A DNA stretch of 64,000 nt from HOT-345 sp963517005 (GCA_963517005.1 CAUQDZ010000003.1:23982-87981), one strand, 5' to 3'. Shown: positions 1 to 10,474, counted from the stretch's first letter. Notes: a model not told the origin generated them from the letters alone. Made by a program: numbers and translations.

Positions 1-202
1 GTATTTTTTTGAATGAGCGGTTGAGGGGGAAATTGTCAATCCTAGTGTAGAATCTGCATTTGGTTGGGATCCGATTTTTAGACCTGTTTGATATGATCAG
101 ACGTTTGCAGAAATGGGAAGTAGTCAAAAAAATCTGATTTCTCAGAGGAGATTGGCAGCAGAAGCTTTGTTGGGTTATTTAGAAAATAAAGATAAGAACT
201 AA
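1..202 (+). CDS. rdgB: RdgB/HAM1 non-canonical purine NTP pyrophosphatase, C-terminal part
   Basis: Only the last ~66 codons are in the window; the gene starts upstream. Known family role: hydrolyses ITP, dITP and XTP to the monophosphate, cleaning the nucleotide pool. The visible part carries the typical C-terminal block: FGWDPIF, then a Y-D-Q-T-F-A-E-M segment, then KNLISQR before the terminal helix. Two TGA codons fall inside, one at the usual glycine before the YDQTFAEM block. The TAA stop overlaps the ATG of pth (TAATG), so the two genes are translationally coupled. Identification is good because the block order is characteristic; the catalytic N-terminus is not visible. Confidence 0.85.
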
Positions 203-732
203 TGAAATTGATTGTTTGATTAGGGAATCCAGGACTGAAGTACGATAAAACAAGACATAATATTGGATTTGTTATGGTTGATGCTCGAGCTGAGCAAGAG
301 TGATTTTTGTGGAAACAAGAAAGTAAATATAAGTCAGAAATTGCAATTTGAGAGAAAAATGGGGAAAGAATTTTGCTTTGTAAACCACAAACTTATATGA
401 ATCTTTCTGGTGAGGCAGTTGCTCCACTGGCAAGATTTTATAAGATTGAAGCTAAGGATATTTTGGTAGTGCATGATGAGATTGATTTTGTGACAGGGAG
501 ACTTGCTTTGAAACTTGGAGGAAGTGCTGCTGGACACAATGGACTCAAAAGCATTATCCAAAAGTTTGGAAGTGCTGATTTTTATAGGTTGAGAATTGGA
601 GTAGATAGACCAGCTGTGAGTAGCCAAGTTGCAGATTGGGTTTTAAGCTCTTTTAAGCCTGAGGAAAGAACTTTGCTTGAACAAAAACAAGGTGAGGTCT
701 TTGATTTGATTGATCAGTTTTTGTGAGGGTAA
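202..732 (+). CDS. pth: peptidyl-tRNA hydrolase
   Basis: Releases tRNA from peptidyl-tRNA dropped by ribosomes; cytosolic, essential. 176 residues, normal family length. Motifs in order: GLGNPG near residue 6 (first glycine encoded by TGA), TRHNIGF with the catalytic histidine, CKPQTYMNLSG with the substrate-binding asparagine, VVHDEID with the catalytic aspartate, and the GHNGLKSI segment. A TGA glycine is also the penultimate sense codon before TAA; under the standard code the protein would break several times. It starts inside the rdgB stop (TAATG), and rnpA follows after 87 bases. Alternative functions are unlikely. Confidence 0.95.
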
Positions 733-819
733 GTTTTATAGAGTATTGTATTTTGAATTATCGGTAATCCTATTGACTTTTGACCTAGGATCTCTACACT
801 CAAATCGTTTTATCATCAG

Positions 820-1311
820 ATGGGTTCTGTTATGCTTGCCAAAAAGCTTAGAGTTTCAGGGAAGGAAGTTCGCTTTCTGACAAAAAAAAGGCAGCTGTTT
901 TCTCATGGGCTGTTTATGATTTTTTTCGTAGATCAGTATCCGAATCGTCAATTTCATCAGATTTCTTTTCATATTCCGATTGCGATTTCCAAAAGGGCAG
1001 TGCATAGACATCAAATAAAAAGAATTCTGATTTCTTCTTTTGAGCAAAGCCTACAACAGTATGGGCCTTGAAACCAGTTTTATAAATGTTTTGTGAGTCT
1101 CAATAAAAATAAGTTAGAACCTTTGATTACTCTCCTTCAAGAAAAATCAATATCCGAACTCAAAGTATATTTGACCAAACAGCGAGAGTCAGCTTTTAGA
1201 TCTTTTTTTCTTTCTTCTCATGAAAACAAATGCTCCAGAACTTTTAGAAACCACTCCAGCACCAGAAATTCAGCCTACAGAAACACCCCATCTAGAAAAA
1301 ATGAATCTTAA
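820..1311 (+). CDS. rnpA: ribonuclease P protein component
   Basis: Protein subunit that helps RNase P RNA bind and process pre-tRNA 5' ends. Start taken at the first in-frame ATG; the ATG at 832 (MLAKKLRVSG) fits the usual RnpA N-terminus better. The basic RNR-like helix appears as KRAVHRHQIKR. One TGA (1069-1071) is read through as glycine, giving the expected C-terminal half (FVSLNKNKLEPLI). The frame then continues to TAA at 1309 through a serine/arginine-rich tail that overlaps the next gene by up to 92 bases and looks out of frame, so the functional protein probably ends around nt 1200. No ribosomal protein L34 gene lies beside it, unlike the common rpmH-rnpA pair. Confidence 0.85.
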
Positions 1312-2416
1312 TCTTTCATTCAAGACGATTTTGAGGTTTTGGCTGATTGGTGCTGTGGTAGTGATGCTTGGATATTGGTTTTATCAGACTTTAGAACTGA
1401 TTTATTTGATTTTTTCTGCATTGATTATTGCATTTTCTATTGAGGGAATTATTCTTTCTTTACAAAAAAGATTAAAAAGCAGATCTTTGTCAATTGCACT
1501 CAGTTATTTTTTTCTTTTTGTTTTTGTGTTTTCTGGAGTGGTTTTTGTAATTCCTTTTTTGATTTCTCAGATTTCCTATTTGATATCATGGACGAGTTCT
1601 GTAATTGTAAGTATTCAAAAGTTTATTTTGAGTAATACTTGGCCTGAGGGAATACAAAATATTACTTGGCTTCCTGATTTTGCGAAGGCATTTTTGTTGG
1701 AGAATCGAAAGTCTTTACCACGAAATAGTAATAGTTTTCAGTCGACAATTATTTCAGGGCTTAACTCTCTTCTTAATGCTTCAACTGCTTCACTCAAACA
1801 GTTCTCGCTTAGTGTTGTTTTTGCAATAGGTAGCTTCTTTTCTGTTTTGACTAATATTGTTATTGTCTTTACGACTGCATTGTTTTTTTCCCTAGAAAAG
1901 GATTATTTAATTAAGTTTTTTCTCAAATTTTCGAAAACTGAAAACAGATCTCGTAATCTTGAAAAAATAACTAATATTTATCAGAAGCTTTCTCTCTGGC
2001 TTAAGGCGAGAATTTACTTGTCGCTTTTTGTTACGGTATCGATGTATGCTGCTTTTTGGATTTTGTCTTTTTGTGGATTGGATTTGCCGAATATTTTTAG
2101 TCTTTCGCTAATCACGGGGCTTTTGGATATTATCCCTTATATTTGACCAATTTTTTCTGTGATTCCAGTTGTAATCTTAGCTTTGATTCATCATGGATGG
2201 GTTGGAATGCTTGTTGCAGGATTTGTATTTTTGGTGATTCAGTGGGTGCAAAACAATATCATTACTCCGATTTTGATGGAGAAGCAACTAGGTACCAACT
2301 CGCTTTTGATTATCATCTCAGCACTTTTAGGAGCGGTGATTATGGGATTTTGGGGGGTGGTTCTATCAGTTCCTCTTGCGGTGATTCTTGGACTCTTTAT
2401 TGATCAAGAAGAATAA
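1220..2416 (+). CDS. AI-2E family (PerM-like) transporter
   Basis: About 398 residues with one TGA glycine near residue 309 in the ...DIIPYI-G-PIF segment, a conserved spot of this family. Multiple hydrophobic helices: a first pair at ~residues 38-75, another near 90-120, a long periplasmic/soluble stretch, then four helices toward the C-terminus, with the PIL segment (VQNNIITPILMEKQLG) typical of PF01594. Substrate cannot be told; members export small molecules or work in Na+/H+ antiport. ATG at 1220 gives an extra disordered PTE-rich N-terminus; ATG at 1301 is an alternative that removes most of the overlap with rnpA. Confidence 0.85.
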
Positions 2417-2426
2417 AAAATAGTTG

Positions 2427-2444
2427 AAAAGTCTGACTTTTTTT
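2427..2444. repeat. dispersed palindromic motif, copy between permease and sodB
   Basis: AAAAGTCTGACTTTT-type near-perfect inverted repeat (half sites AAAAGTC/GACTTTT around one base), followed by a T-run. It sits 10 bases after the permease stop and 120 bases before sodB. Same motif recurs in many other gaps of this window. Confidence 0.6.
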
Positions 2445-2566
2445 GTAGAATTATATTCCTGATTAATGGTTAAAAGAACTTGTTTTCAGGAGAATTACAA
2501 GCTAAAGCCAGATTTTTCTTTTTTTAGCATAAAACTTTTATTTTTATCTTATTATAACTCTTTGTT

Positions 2567-3154
2567 ATGACTTTTGAAAAAATTACTTTGCCGTATGCAA
2601 AAAATGCTTTGGCACCTTATATTTCTGAGGAGACAATGTCTTATCATTATGATAAGCACCATCAAGCCTATGTAGATAATCTTAATAAACTCTTGATGGG
2701 AAGTGAATTTTCAGATCTTTCTTTGGAGGAAATTATTAAAAAATCTTCCGGAGCTATATTTAATAATGCAGCTCAACACTGGAATCATAACTTTTTCCGA
2801 GAAATTATGAGTCCTAAATTTGATCAGAGACCAGCTGGGCAGTTGAATGATGATTTGAATCAGACTTTTGGCTCTTTTGAAGCTTTTAAAGAGCAATTTA
2901 TTGCTTCAGGAGTTGGTAATTTTGGATCTGGGCGAACTTGGCTTATTAAGACAAATGAGGGGCAGATTAAAATTATGAATACCTCAAATGCTGATAATCC
3001 ACTTACTAAGGAAGAAACTCAGCAGGTTTTGCTTGGTGTAGATGTGTGGGAACACGCTTACTATATTGATACCAGAAACAATAGAGCACAATATTTACAA
3101 AATTTTTTCCAAGTAATTAACTGGGATTTGATTAGTGAGAGATATGCAAATTAA
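2567..3154 (+). CDS. sodB: superoxide dismutase, Fe/Mn family (Fe-type signature)
   Basis: Converts superoxide to O2 and H2O2 in the cytoplasm. 195 residues, standard length. Metal ligands visible: H27 (in MSYHYDKHH), H74 (in AAQHWNHNFF), D159 and H163 (in GVDVWEHAYY). Gln70 in the AAQ-W-NH block is the position used by iron-type enzymes, so Fe is the more likely metal, though cambialistic enzymes exist. No TGA inside, unlike its neighbours. It is followed by a strong hairpin terminator shared with the convergent helicase gene. An oxygen-detoxifying enzyme in a presumed fermentative epibiont suggests exposure to oxygen. Confidence 0.95.
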   Translation: MTFEKITLPYAKNALAPYISEETMSYHYDKHHQAYVDNLNKLLMGSEFSDLSLEEIIKKSSGAIFNNAAQHWNHNFFREIMSPKFDQRPAGQLNDDLNQTFGSFEAFKEQFIASGVGNFGSGRTWLIKTNEGQIKIMNTSNADNPLTKEETQQVLLGVDVWEHAYYIDTRNNRAQYLQNFFQVINWDLISERYAN

Positions 3155-3162
3155 TAGTTAGA

Positions 3163-3202
3163 AAAAAGCCCATAAACTTTGAGTTCTGGGCTTTTTATTT
3201 AT
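3163..3202. terminator. bidirectional intrinsic terminator between sodB and helicase
   Basis: Ten-base stem AAAAAGCCCA (3163-3172) pairs with TGGGCTTTTT (3187-3196), with A-run and T-run on the two sides, so it can stop transcripts from both convergent genes. The T-rich arm overlaps the helicase stop codon (3195-3197). Confidence 0.85.
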
Positions 3203-4910
3203 CTTTTTTAGAAGATCTAGGTCTAAAGTCAGATTTTTGATCTTTTTTTGATTTATCTGAAAATTTTTCTGATTTTTCAAAGCGATCAGTATGAGATCTT
3301 TTTTCTCCAAAGCGTTTTTTAGTGTTTCTTTCTCCTGAAGATTGGGGCATTTTTGCTTTTGTGATCAGGCTTTTCCCTTTCACTTTTTTAGATTTGAAGC
3401 TAAAGAGTACATGCTCAGCCTCTAAATAGGGCAAAGTCACGAAACTGAAATCTTCCATAACTCTCACATCATCGATATCTCTGGCTTTAACTCAGGTTTC
3501 TTTGATGAGCATATCAACGAGTCCACGAGGAGAATATCCTGCTTTTTTTCAAAGAGCAATGAAAAGTCTGGTTTTCCCTGTAGTGTCAATTTTAACTTCG
3601 GAGAGATCATCATAAGATTCAGGATTGAGGCTTTCTTCATAATTGAGTCTTAGCAGTGCCGCTATGATTTGTTCTGGACTATAGGATTTGAGCATCTCTT
3701 GGACAAAATCATCATGCTGATGATATTTTGTTCCCATTAAAACAGCATCAATATCAGTAAGAAGTTGCTCTTTCCTCTTGGCTACGATTTCTTGAGGAGT
3801 AGGAATTTTCCCTTTTTGAATGTCTGTTTTTGTGATTCTTTGGAGGGAAGTGAGCTTTTTGTACTCTTGAGGAGTGACAAAACTGATTGCAATTCAGGTT
3901 TTTCAGGCTCTTCCAGTTCTTCCTACACGATGAACATAGCTCTCAATATCCTGAGGTAAGGCATAGTTGATTACATGTGTAATATCGTTGATATCGATTC
4001 CTCTGGCTGCAACATCAGTAGCAACGAGGACTTTAGTAGTTTTATCCTTAAATTGAGCGAGGATAGTTTCTCTTTGTTTTTGGAGGACATCTCCGTGGAG
4101 TCCTTGAGCATGATAACCTTTTTCAATAAGTCTTCTCACAACATAATCCACATCGAGCTTGGTTTTGCAGAATATGATTCCATAAAAATCTGGTTCAACA
4201 TCAATGATTCTACAAAGTGCATTAAGTTTGTCTTTTTCGTTAACTTCAAAGTAGATTTGAGAAGTTTGAGTCGTTGTCATTTGCTCATTTTTAACTGAGA
4301 TTAGTTGATAGTCTCCCATGTATTTTTTGGCAACACGGAGGATTTCTTTTGGCATTGTCGCAGAAAAGAGGAGAACATTGGTATTTGGATTTGCTTTTTT
4401 GAAGATGGTTTCGATATCATCGATAAATCCCATATTGAGCATTTCATCAGCTTCATCAAGAATAAAGTTTGAAAGCTGACTGAGGTCGAGGGTTTTTCTT
4501 TCAAGGTGATCGATTACTCTTCCTGGAGTTCCTACGATGATATCTACGCCTTTTTTGAGTGCAGAGATTTGAAGACTATAGGACTGACCTCCATAAACAG
4601 CCAGAATTTTTAATCCTTTTCCTGATTGAAATGAAGAGATTTCCTCGGCAACTTGATTTGCAAGTTCTCTGGTTGGAGCGAGGATGAGTGCTTGAGGTTT
4701 TCCTATTGGTGTGAGCTTTTCAATAAGAGGAATCCCAAAAGCTGCAGTTTTCCCTGTACCTGTCGCAGCCTGTCCGATGATGTTTTGTGTAGATTTGAGG
4801 AGAAGCGGAATCACTTTTTCTTGGATAGGAGATGGGCTTTTGAAGCCTTTTTTCTCAAGAGCAGTGAGAGTTTTTGAGCTAAGACCGAGGTCTTGAAAGG
4901 TTGTTGTCAT
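3195..4910 (-). CDS. deaD: DEAD-box RNA helicase with C-terminal DbpA-type RNA-binding domain
   Basis: ATP-dependent RNA unwinding for ribosome assembly or mRNA decay. 571 residues. Q motif FQDLGLS...SPSPIQ at the N-terminus, motif I AATGTGKT, Ia PTRELA, Ib TPGRV, II DEAD, III SAT, then VATDVAARGID and HRVGRTGRA. About residues 480-560 hold a DbpA RBD-like segment (FVTLPYLEAEHVLFSF), followed by a lysine/arginine/serine-rich disordered tail (KSDKKD-like), which probably adds non-specific RNA affinity. Several TGA glycines lie in the second half. CsdA/DeaD-type rather than RhlE on the basis of the C-terminal domain. Stands alone between terminators. Confidence 0.93.
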
Positions 4911-5170
4911 AATGAAAAAAAGTTTTTAATAAAAAGTTTGGAACGCATAATAAAAAATCAAACCTCTGAGTTTTATCTGCGTATGCAGTCAGATTTTTTT
5001 TCTTTTTTATAAATTTGCTAAAAATATGAAAAGACGAGAAAAAATCGAAAAAAAACGGAGATCTCAAAGCCAAATTTGACTCATCAATCACCGTTTTGAT
5101 AGCAAAAATTTGATAGCAACCCCTAGAGTAATGAAGCACTAAGCTTTGAAATTGATCTGAGTATAGTGAT

Positions 5171-5192
5171 TTGCTAGGGAATTGCTAGGGAA
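5171..5192. repeat. tandem 11-base direct repeat
   Basis: TTGCTAGGGAA occurs twice back to back just downstream of the stop codon of the minus-strand gene at 5196. Function unknown; the gap 4911-5195 otherwise holds only the helicase 5' region and no convincing gene. Confidence 0.5.
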
Positions 5193-5195
5193 AAT

Positions 5196-5783
5196 TTAGA
5201 GCATATTCATAAGGTCATCAAGCTGCTGTTCTTGTTCAACCTTTGTTTGTTCTGCAAGTTGGGCTCTGTCTTTGGTAGAGAGGATTGCGCTTCGTTTTCT
5301 AAGTCTGGTATCTCTCTCAGCTTGGATTGCATTGGTTTGGGTTTCTCCATTTTTGATAGCATGTTGTTCTTCGGCAAACATAGTTTGGGTACTCATATGA
5401 TCTTCTACATAAATTTCATAGAGTCTAAGAATTTGAAAAGACCAGAGATCAGCTAGATTTTTGGTGATGGACTGATTTTCATCGCTGATGGTGATCAGGA
5501 GGTCAGGAATATTGGTTTCAGGATTGTTTGCAAGTTCGTAATTGGTAGACATAGATCCGAGAATGAGTTTTTGGAGCAAGTTTCGATCAAAGTCTTCAGC
5601 CATTTCTTCTGGTGTATGGTAGGGAACATATTCAAAGTTAGCAAGGTAGTTTTTGTACCATTCTTGCTGATAAATATCTCCTTGAATAGGTCAGTAAATG
5701 GCTTCGTAAGATTCGATAATTTCCTTTTTGTCTTCTTTTTCTCTCATTTCTGAGATAAATTCTTCAAAATTGAATAAGAGCAT
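5196..5783 (-). CDS. uncharacterised acidic helical protein
   Basis: 195 residues, not recognised. Start ATG at 5781-5783; one TGA glycine at about residue 31 (AIYGPIQG). The sequence is charged, predicted mostly helical, with many E/K/Q residues and a C-terminal segment rich in glutamine and glutamate (QTKVEQEQQLDDLM) that could form a short coiled coil. No signal peptide or membrane segment, so probably cytosolic. It lies between the helicase and an M16 peptidase, all on the - strand, but with 150-285 base gaps, so it is likely its own transcription unit. A candidate promoter (TTGTTT, then TACTAT) lies upstream next to a copy of the dispersed motif. Confidence 0.75.
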
Positions 5784-5867
5784 GAGGACGAGATTTGAGA
5801 AATATAAAGATTTTTATTTTTTACATATATGGATGATAGTATCTATTTTCTGATGAAAAACAAGAGG

Positions 5868-5883
5868 AAAAAGTCAGATTTTT
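5868..5883. repeat. dispersed palindromic motif, upstream of the 5783 gene
   Basis: AAAAAGTCAGATTTTT. On the - strand it lies directly 5' of a TTGTTT box that begins a plausible promoter for the gene starting at 5783. Confidence 0.55.
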
Positions 5884-5933
5884 GATCTTTTTTTGATTTG
5901 TTTGAGGTCAGAATATCTAGGTATAGGGGAATT

Positions 5934-7160
5934 TTACTCGATATGATAAGATCGTCTTTTGTCTCTGCTAAGATATGGGAAAAGTGCTAGAATATCTTCT
6001 CTTGTTACTGTTTGATATTGGTTGATGAGATCTTGTATGGTTTCGATTCTATTTTCCAAAAGGAACTGAGTACTTAAGAAATCTGCCATTTCGTCACTAC
6101 TTTCTATCCCCATTTGGAGAGATCAGGTTTTGTAATTTTTTGCATTTTCAAGTTCCTCATCACTGAATCCCTTACTGATAAACTGATCAATCTCTTGATG
6201 AATCATTTCTACTCCTTGTGTAAATTTGCTTTTGTCTAGGCCAGCGGAGATGTAAAAGTATCCATAATTTTGATAGCTAGCATGTCAGGAGTGTATAGCA
6301 TAGCATAGTCCAGCTTTTTCTCTGATATTTTGAAAGAGTCTAGAAGACATATTTCCACCGAGCATCGTGCAGAGAATACTTGCTGCTGTGAGAAGTTTAT
6401 CGTCTTTGAGAGTGAATCCTGGCATGGTTATGAGAATACGGTTTTGTTCGGTGTTTTTGTCGAAGAAATCGGAGTGTTGTTCTGGTAATGATCGTTGAAA
6501 GTCAGGTTTTTGTCTTGTTTTTTTCTCAGGAAGAGATCAAAAAAGTATCGCAATCTGTTGTTCTAATTCAGTCTGATCAGTTATGTTTCCGGCAATCGTG
6601 ATGAGTATATTATCCTTGGTATAAAGCTCTTTTTTGTAGGCAAAGAGCATTTCTCAATTAAATGTTTTTATGATTTCTTCATATCAGATAATGGGTTTTC
6701 CATAAGCATTATCTCAGAGGAAAAAAGTGCTTCGTTTTTTTCGAAGGAGTTGTTGTGGACTGTCTTCATACATTTTGAGTTCTTGAATGACAACGCCTTT
6801 TTCTCTTTCGAGTTCTTCTGGTTGAAATGTTGCATCCATCAACATATCGGCAAGCATTTCGAGTCCATTGAAAGCAAATTGAGGAGCACATTTGACGTAG
6901 TAGCTTGTTGATTCTTTTCATGTGGAGGCATTGAAGTAGGCTCCAATTTTGTCCATTGCAATTGCAACTTCTTGTGGAGTTTTTCGCTTTTTTCCCCCCT
7001 TGAAAAACATATGTTCGAGAAAATGTGAAATCCCGGCTTCTTCGGGTTTTTCATAGATAGATCAGGCTTTAATTGAGATATCAATAGTGATGCTATTCCC
7101 TTCTTGCATCGGTGCAAAAAGACAGTCTATTCCTGATATTTTTTTGATTTCGTAGTGCAT
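5934..7160 (-). CDS. M16 family zinc metallopeptidase (insulinase-like)
   Basis: 408 residues, the size of a single-chain half-clam M16 subunit. Inverted zinc motif HFLEH at residues 46-50, with the distal glutamate in VVIQELKMYED about 75 residues later, as in processing peptidases. TGA glycines are frequent (for example KAGSIYEKPEEAGISH, ILCTMLGGNMSSRLF), and the latter GGNMSSRLF block is a family hallmark. No signal peptide, so it probably degrades peptides in the cytosol. Bacterial M16B enzymes often work as a pair of active and inactive subunits; a divergent HxxEH protein at 60282 in this same window could be such a relative, but that is inference. Confidence 0.9.
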
Positions 7161-7201
7161 AAGGATAATATGAGGTAATTAAAGTTAAAAGGAGATAAAA
7201 G

Positions 7202-7218
7202 AAAAAAATCAGACTTTT
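7202..7218. repeat. dispersed palindromic motif, upstream of M16 gene
   Basis: AAAAAAATCAGACTTTT in the 164-base gap between the M16 start and the next - strand gene; about 42 bases 5' of the M16 ATG. Confidence 0.5.
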
Positions 7219-7324
7219 GATTTGGTTTTCTTGTGTTGGCAAGTATTTTGATTTTCCCAAAAAAAGCAAGAGAAAAACACCACTCTGGAAAACCAAAGGG
7301 TGTTTTGTAAATAGATGATCACTG

Positions 7325-7672
7325 TTACAAGCGGTTAGTAGGGATCATTAGGCCTACATTTCGTAATTCTTCGTTGGTAAATCCAGCAAAGTAGTTGCGA
7401 TCATTGTAGATTGTGGAAATGACAGCTTGTGCACTTACTTCAGGAATAATAGCAAAGTAGGCAGATTCAAAGTCAAGGCTTCGAAGGATGGCACTGTGTT
7501 TGACTCTGAATGCACCAGCAAAATGACCATTCCCAAGTCTTATTCCGAATCGAAATTCGTCTATGATGTTTACATCCTCGTAAACAAAGTAGTGCTGGTC
7601 TGTGAGATCTCCTTTGAGACGAAAGCAGAGGGAAAGAAACTCTTCCTCGCTTAATTTTAAAGTAGGTTGCAT
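7325..7672 (-). CDS. uncharacterised 115-residue protein
   Basis: Not recognised. 115 residues with no TGA codon and a clean ATG-TAA frame. Mixed alpha/beta character: acidic N-terminus (KLSEEEFLSLCFRL), a central beta-rich stretch (FRFGIRLGNGHFAGAFRVKH) and a C-terminal portion ending in PTNRL. No membrane segment or signal peptide. Overlapping + strand frame is shorter and lacks composition typical of coding here. Gap of 164 bases on each side, suggesting a separate transcript. Confidence 0.7.
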   Translation of the reverse strand: MQPTLKLSEEEFLSLCFRLKGDLTDQHYFVYEDVNIIDEFRFGIRLGNGHFAGAFRVKHSAILRSLDFESAYFAIIPEVSAQAVISTIYNDRNYFAGFTNEELRNVGLMIPTNRL

Positions 7673-7835
7673 AGTTTTGTAGTAATTTTTTGTTTGTAAA
7701 TCTGACTATATCAAAATATATTTTTATGTCAAGTTTTTTTGATCAAAAAATGATCCTTGTTTTTGTGTAAAAATTGCTTTTTGTGGTAAAAACGCTATAC
7801 TTAATTAGAATTCTTTTTTTATTTTTTGTGATCTG

Positions 7836-10316
7836 ATGGTGGAGAATCTGATTTATCTCGCAATTAGTCTCTTGGCAACTGGTGTTTTGCGAATAGTAGG
7901 AATTGGTGTGTATAGAGTGATTTTTTTGCATATGCAGAGAAATCATAGGAAAGAGCAGGCTGCTGAGATCAGATTTTTACAAGTGCAGATCCCGAAAAAT
8001 GCGGTTGCTCGTAGTTCAGATATTGATGCAAAAGACCATATTCAGTCGATGAAACAAAATATTGAACTGATGAATCAGGTTTATAAGAATTTTTATGCGA
8101 TTTTTGATAGCGGATGGAAAAATAAAAAGTTTGGAAATAATGCGATTAGTATGGAGATTTTGGTTGAAAAGGAAGTGATTAAATTTATCCTTTGAGTGCC
8201 AAAAGATCATATCGTAACTGTTGAAAAGATGATTGCTTCGTTTTATTCGGGAGCGATAGTTGCTCATATCAAGCAACCAAAACTTTTGGAGGCAGGAAAG
8301 TACTTTGCCGGAGGAGAGTTTACTCTGACTAAAAAGAGTGTTTATCCACTCAAGACTTATGAATCTTTTGAGGCAGATCCGATGGATAGTATCTTGTCTG
8401 CATTTTCAAATTTGAACAAAGATGAAAAAGTCTGAATTCAGATTTTGGTTGAACCTTTGCATGAAGATTGGCTCAAAAAGATGAGAAAGTCAGCAGAAGA
8501 TATCAAAAAAGGAAAAAAAGAACTTGGGTTTTGGGGACGAGTTAAAAAGATTCGATTTACGCCGGAAGAGAAGCAGAATAAGCAAGAATTTGAAGAAAAA
8601 AAGCATTCCTTTTCTCAGCAGCAATTGGCAGATTTTGATAAGAAGATGGATGATGAACTTTTCCGTGTAAAAATGAGGACAATAGCTACTTCGACTGAGC
8701 GTAATCGTCCAAAAAAGATTATTGATGATATATCCAGACTTTTCAATCAGTATAATTATATTGGACTTAATACCTTGAAATTTAAAAAGGCAACAAGTCT
8801 GAAGAATTTTGCGAGAAATTATGTTTTGAGATTATTCTATTCTGATGAGACTTTGCTCGCAGATGTTCGAAATTTTGGTAAAGAAACGGTTTTGAATATT
8901 AAGGAGCTTTCTTCGATTATTCATTTTCCTCATGGAAGATTCAATCAAAATCCAAGAATTGCTTGGCAGAAATTTAAAATTGTCCCAGCACCAGATGATC
9001 TTCCTAGTGAGTGAATTGTCGTAGGATATAATAATTATGGAGGGGTTAATAGGGAAATTAGGATCACGGATAAAGACAGATTTAGGCATATTTATATACT
9101 AGGACAGACAGGAACTGGAAAATCTACAATTATGCTGACACAAGCAATTGATGATATGGAGCATGGTAGAGGATTCACTTTTATTGATCCTCATGGAGAG
9201 GCAGTAGAGTTTTTGCTCAAACATTATCCAAAGGAGAGGATTGATGATTTGATCTATTTTGATTTGGGAAATACTTCTTATCCTATTGGACTAAACCCTC
9301 TCGAAGTAAATCCAGAAGATAACGATGAAAAAGATGTGGTGACCAATGATCTGGTGGAAATGTTTATCCAAATGTATGGACACGAGATTTTTGGTCCGAG
9401 AATTCAGGATTATTTTAGAAATGCATGTTTGCTTCTTATGGATCAGCCTGAGGGGGGAACTATAGTAGATATTATGAGGCTTTTTACTGATGAGGCATTT
9501 GCAGAAGCAAAGATTAGAAATTTGAAAGATCCTGTAGTTGCTTCTTGGTGGAATAGAACGTATAAAGGTATGGGAGATCGTGAAAAAGCAGAGATTATTC
9601 CATTTATTCAGGCAAAATTTGGTCCATTTACAACTGGAGTTTATGTGAGAAATATTATCGGACAACCAAAATCAGCTTTCAAAATGTATGATGCTATGCA
9701 ACAAAGAAAAGTGATCTTGATGAATCTGGCAAAAGGAATCTCTGGAGAGGAAACTTCAAAACTTATCGGGAAGATTATCGCAATGCAAGTAAAGCTCTCT
9801 GCACTCAAAAGAGCAAAAATTGATGAAAAGGATAGAGTTCCTCATTATTTGTATGTGGATGAGTTCCAAAACTATGTGTCGCAGTCCTTTGAATCAATTT
9901 TGTCTGAGGCGAGAAAATATAGACTTGGTCTGGTTGTTGCTCATCAGTATACAGATCAGCTCAAGCAAGAAGGACTCTGAGGAAATCTTGACCTTTCTAA
10001 AACAATCTTTGGAAATATTGGAAATATGTTTGTGTATAAAGTCGGTGCACCAGATGCTGAGTTTTTGGCAAAAGAATTTGAACCTGAATTCAATCAGACG
10101 GATCTTACTTCGACAGAAGCCTTTATGGGAGCTTGTAAAATTTCGATCAATAATCAGCAAACTAGGCCATTTTCTTTCAAGGCGAAGATTCCGTATATTT
10201 TGGAGGATAAAAATTCACCTGAGAAGGTGCAAATTATCAAGCAGATTTCTTCGCTCAAGCGATGAACAAAAAGAGAACTGGTAGACAAAGAAATGTTTTT
10301 TAGAATTGGAGTTTAA
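7836..10316 (+). CDS. VirD4/TraG-like type IV coupling ATPase with N-terminal membrane anchor
   Basis: 826 residues. N-terminal hydrophobic helix (ENLIYLAISLLATGVLRIVG) followed by ~380 residues of soluble sequence, then a RecA-type motor: Walker A GQTGTGKST near residue 425, FIDPHGEAVEFLL, Walker B YLYVDEFQNY, and the ARKYRLGLVVAHQY motif near the C-terminus, as in TraG/VirD4/HerA-type pumps. Known role of the family: energising DNA or protein transfer through a membrane channel. TGA glycines occur at five or more points and join all fragments. It heads a + strand cluster ending with a VirB2-like pilin at 14079, supporting a transfer apparatus. Substrate unknown. Confidence 0.87.
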
Positions 10317-10395
10317 AACTGTAATTATTGAATAAAAAAGGGGAGCTTGAAGCTTACTCTTTTTTTTATCAATAGAAAAAGGAGAAAAGAGAAAG

Positions 10396-10410
10396 AAAAG
10401 TCTGACTTTT
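10396..10410. repeat. dispersed palindromic motif adjoining a promoter
   Basis: Perfect inverted repeat AAAAGTCTGACTTTT, two bases from the -35 box of the promoter at 10412. It could be an operator or an A/T-rich upstream element. Confidence 0.6.
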
Positions 10411-10411
10411 T

Positions 10412-10440
10412 TTGCTTTTTTTTCATTTTCTCATTATAAT
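10412..10440 (+). promoter_or_regulatory. sigma70-type promoter for the cysteine-module protein
   Basis: TTGCTT, 17-base spacer, TATAAT. The ATG at 10475 follows after 34 bases. This suggests the genes from 10475 onward can be transcribed separately from the ATPase. Confidence 0.7.
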
Positions 10441-10474
10441 TTGGAAGAAAATTTATTTGTTGAATTTGTGTCTT

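Noticed and set aside
9291..9665. A 124-codon antisense ORF in the ATPase gene
   Set aside because: It lies opposite the Walker A to Walker B region of a clearly conserved ATPase and has no features of its own.
10317..10396. A hairpin near AGCTTGAAGCTT before T8 as terminator of the ATPase gene
   Set aside because: The inverted pairing leaves a loop of one base, so no stable stem forms; transcription may continue into the next gene.
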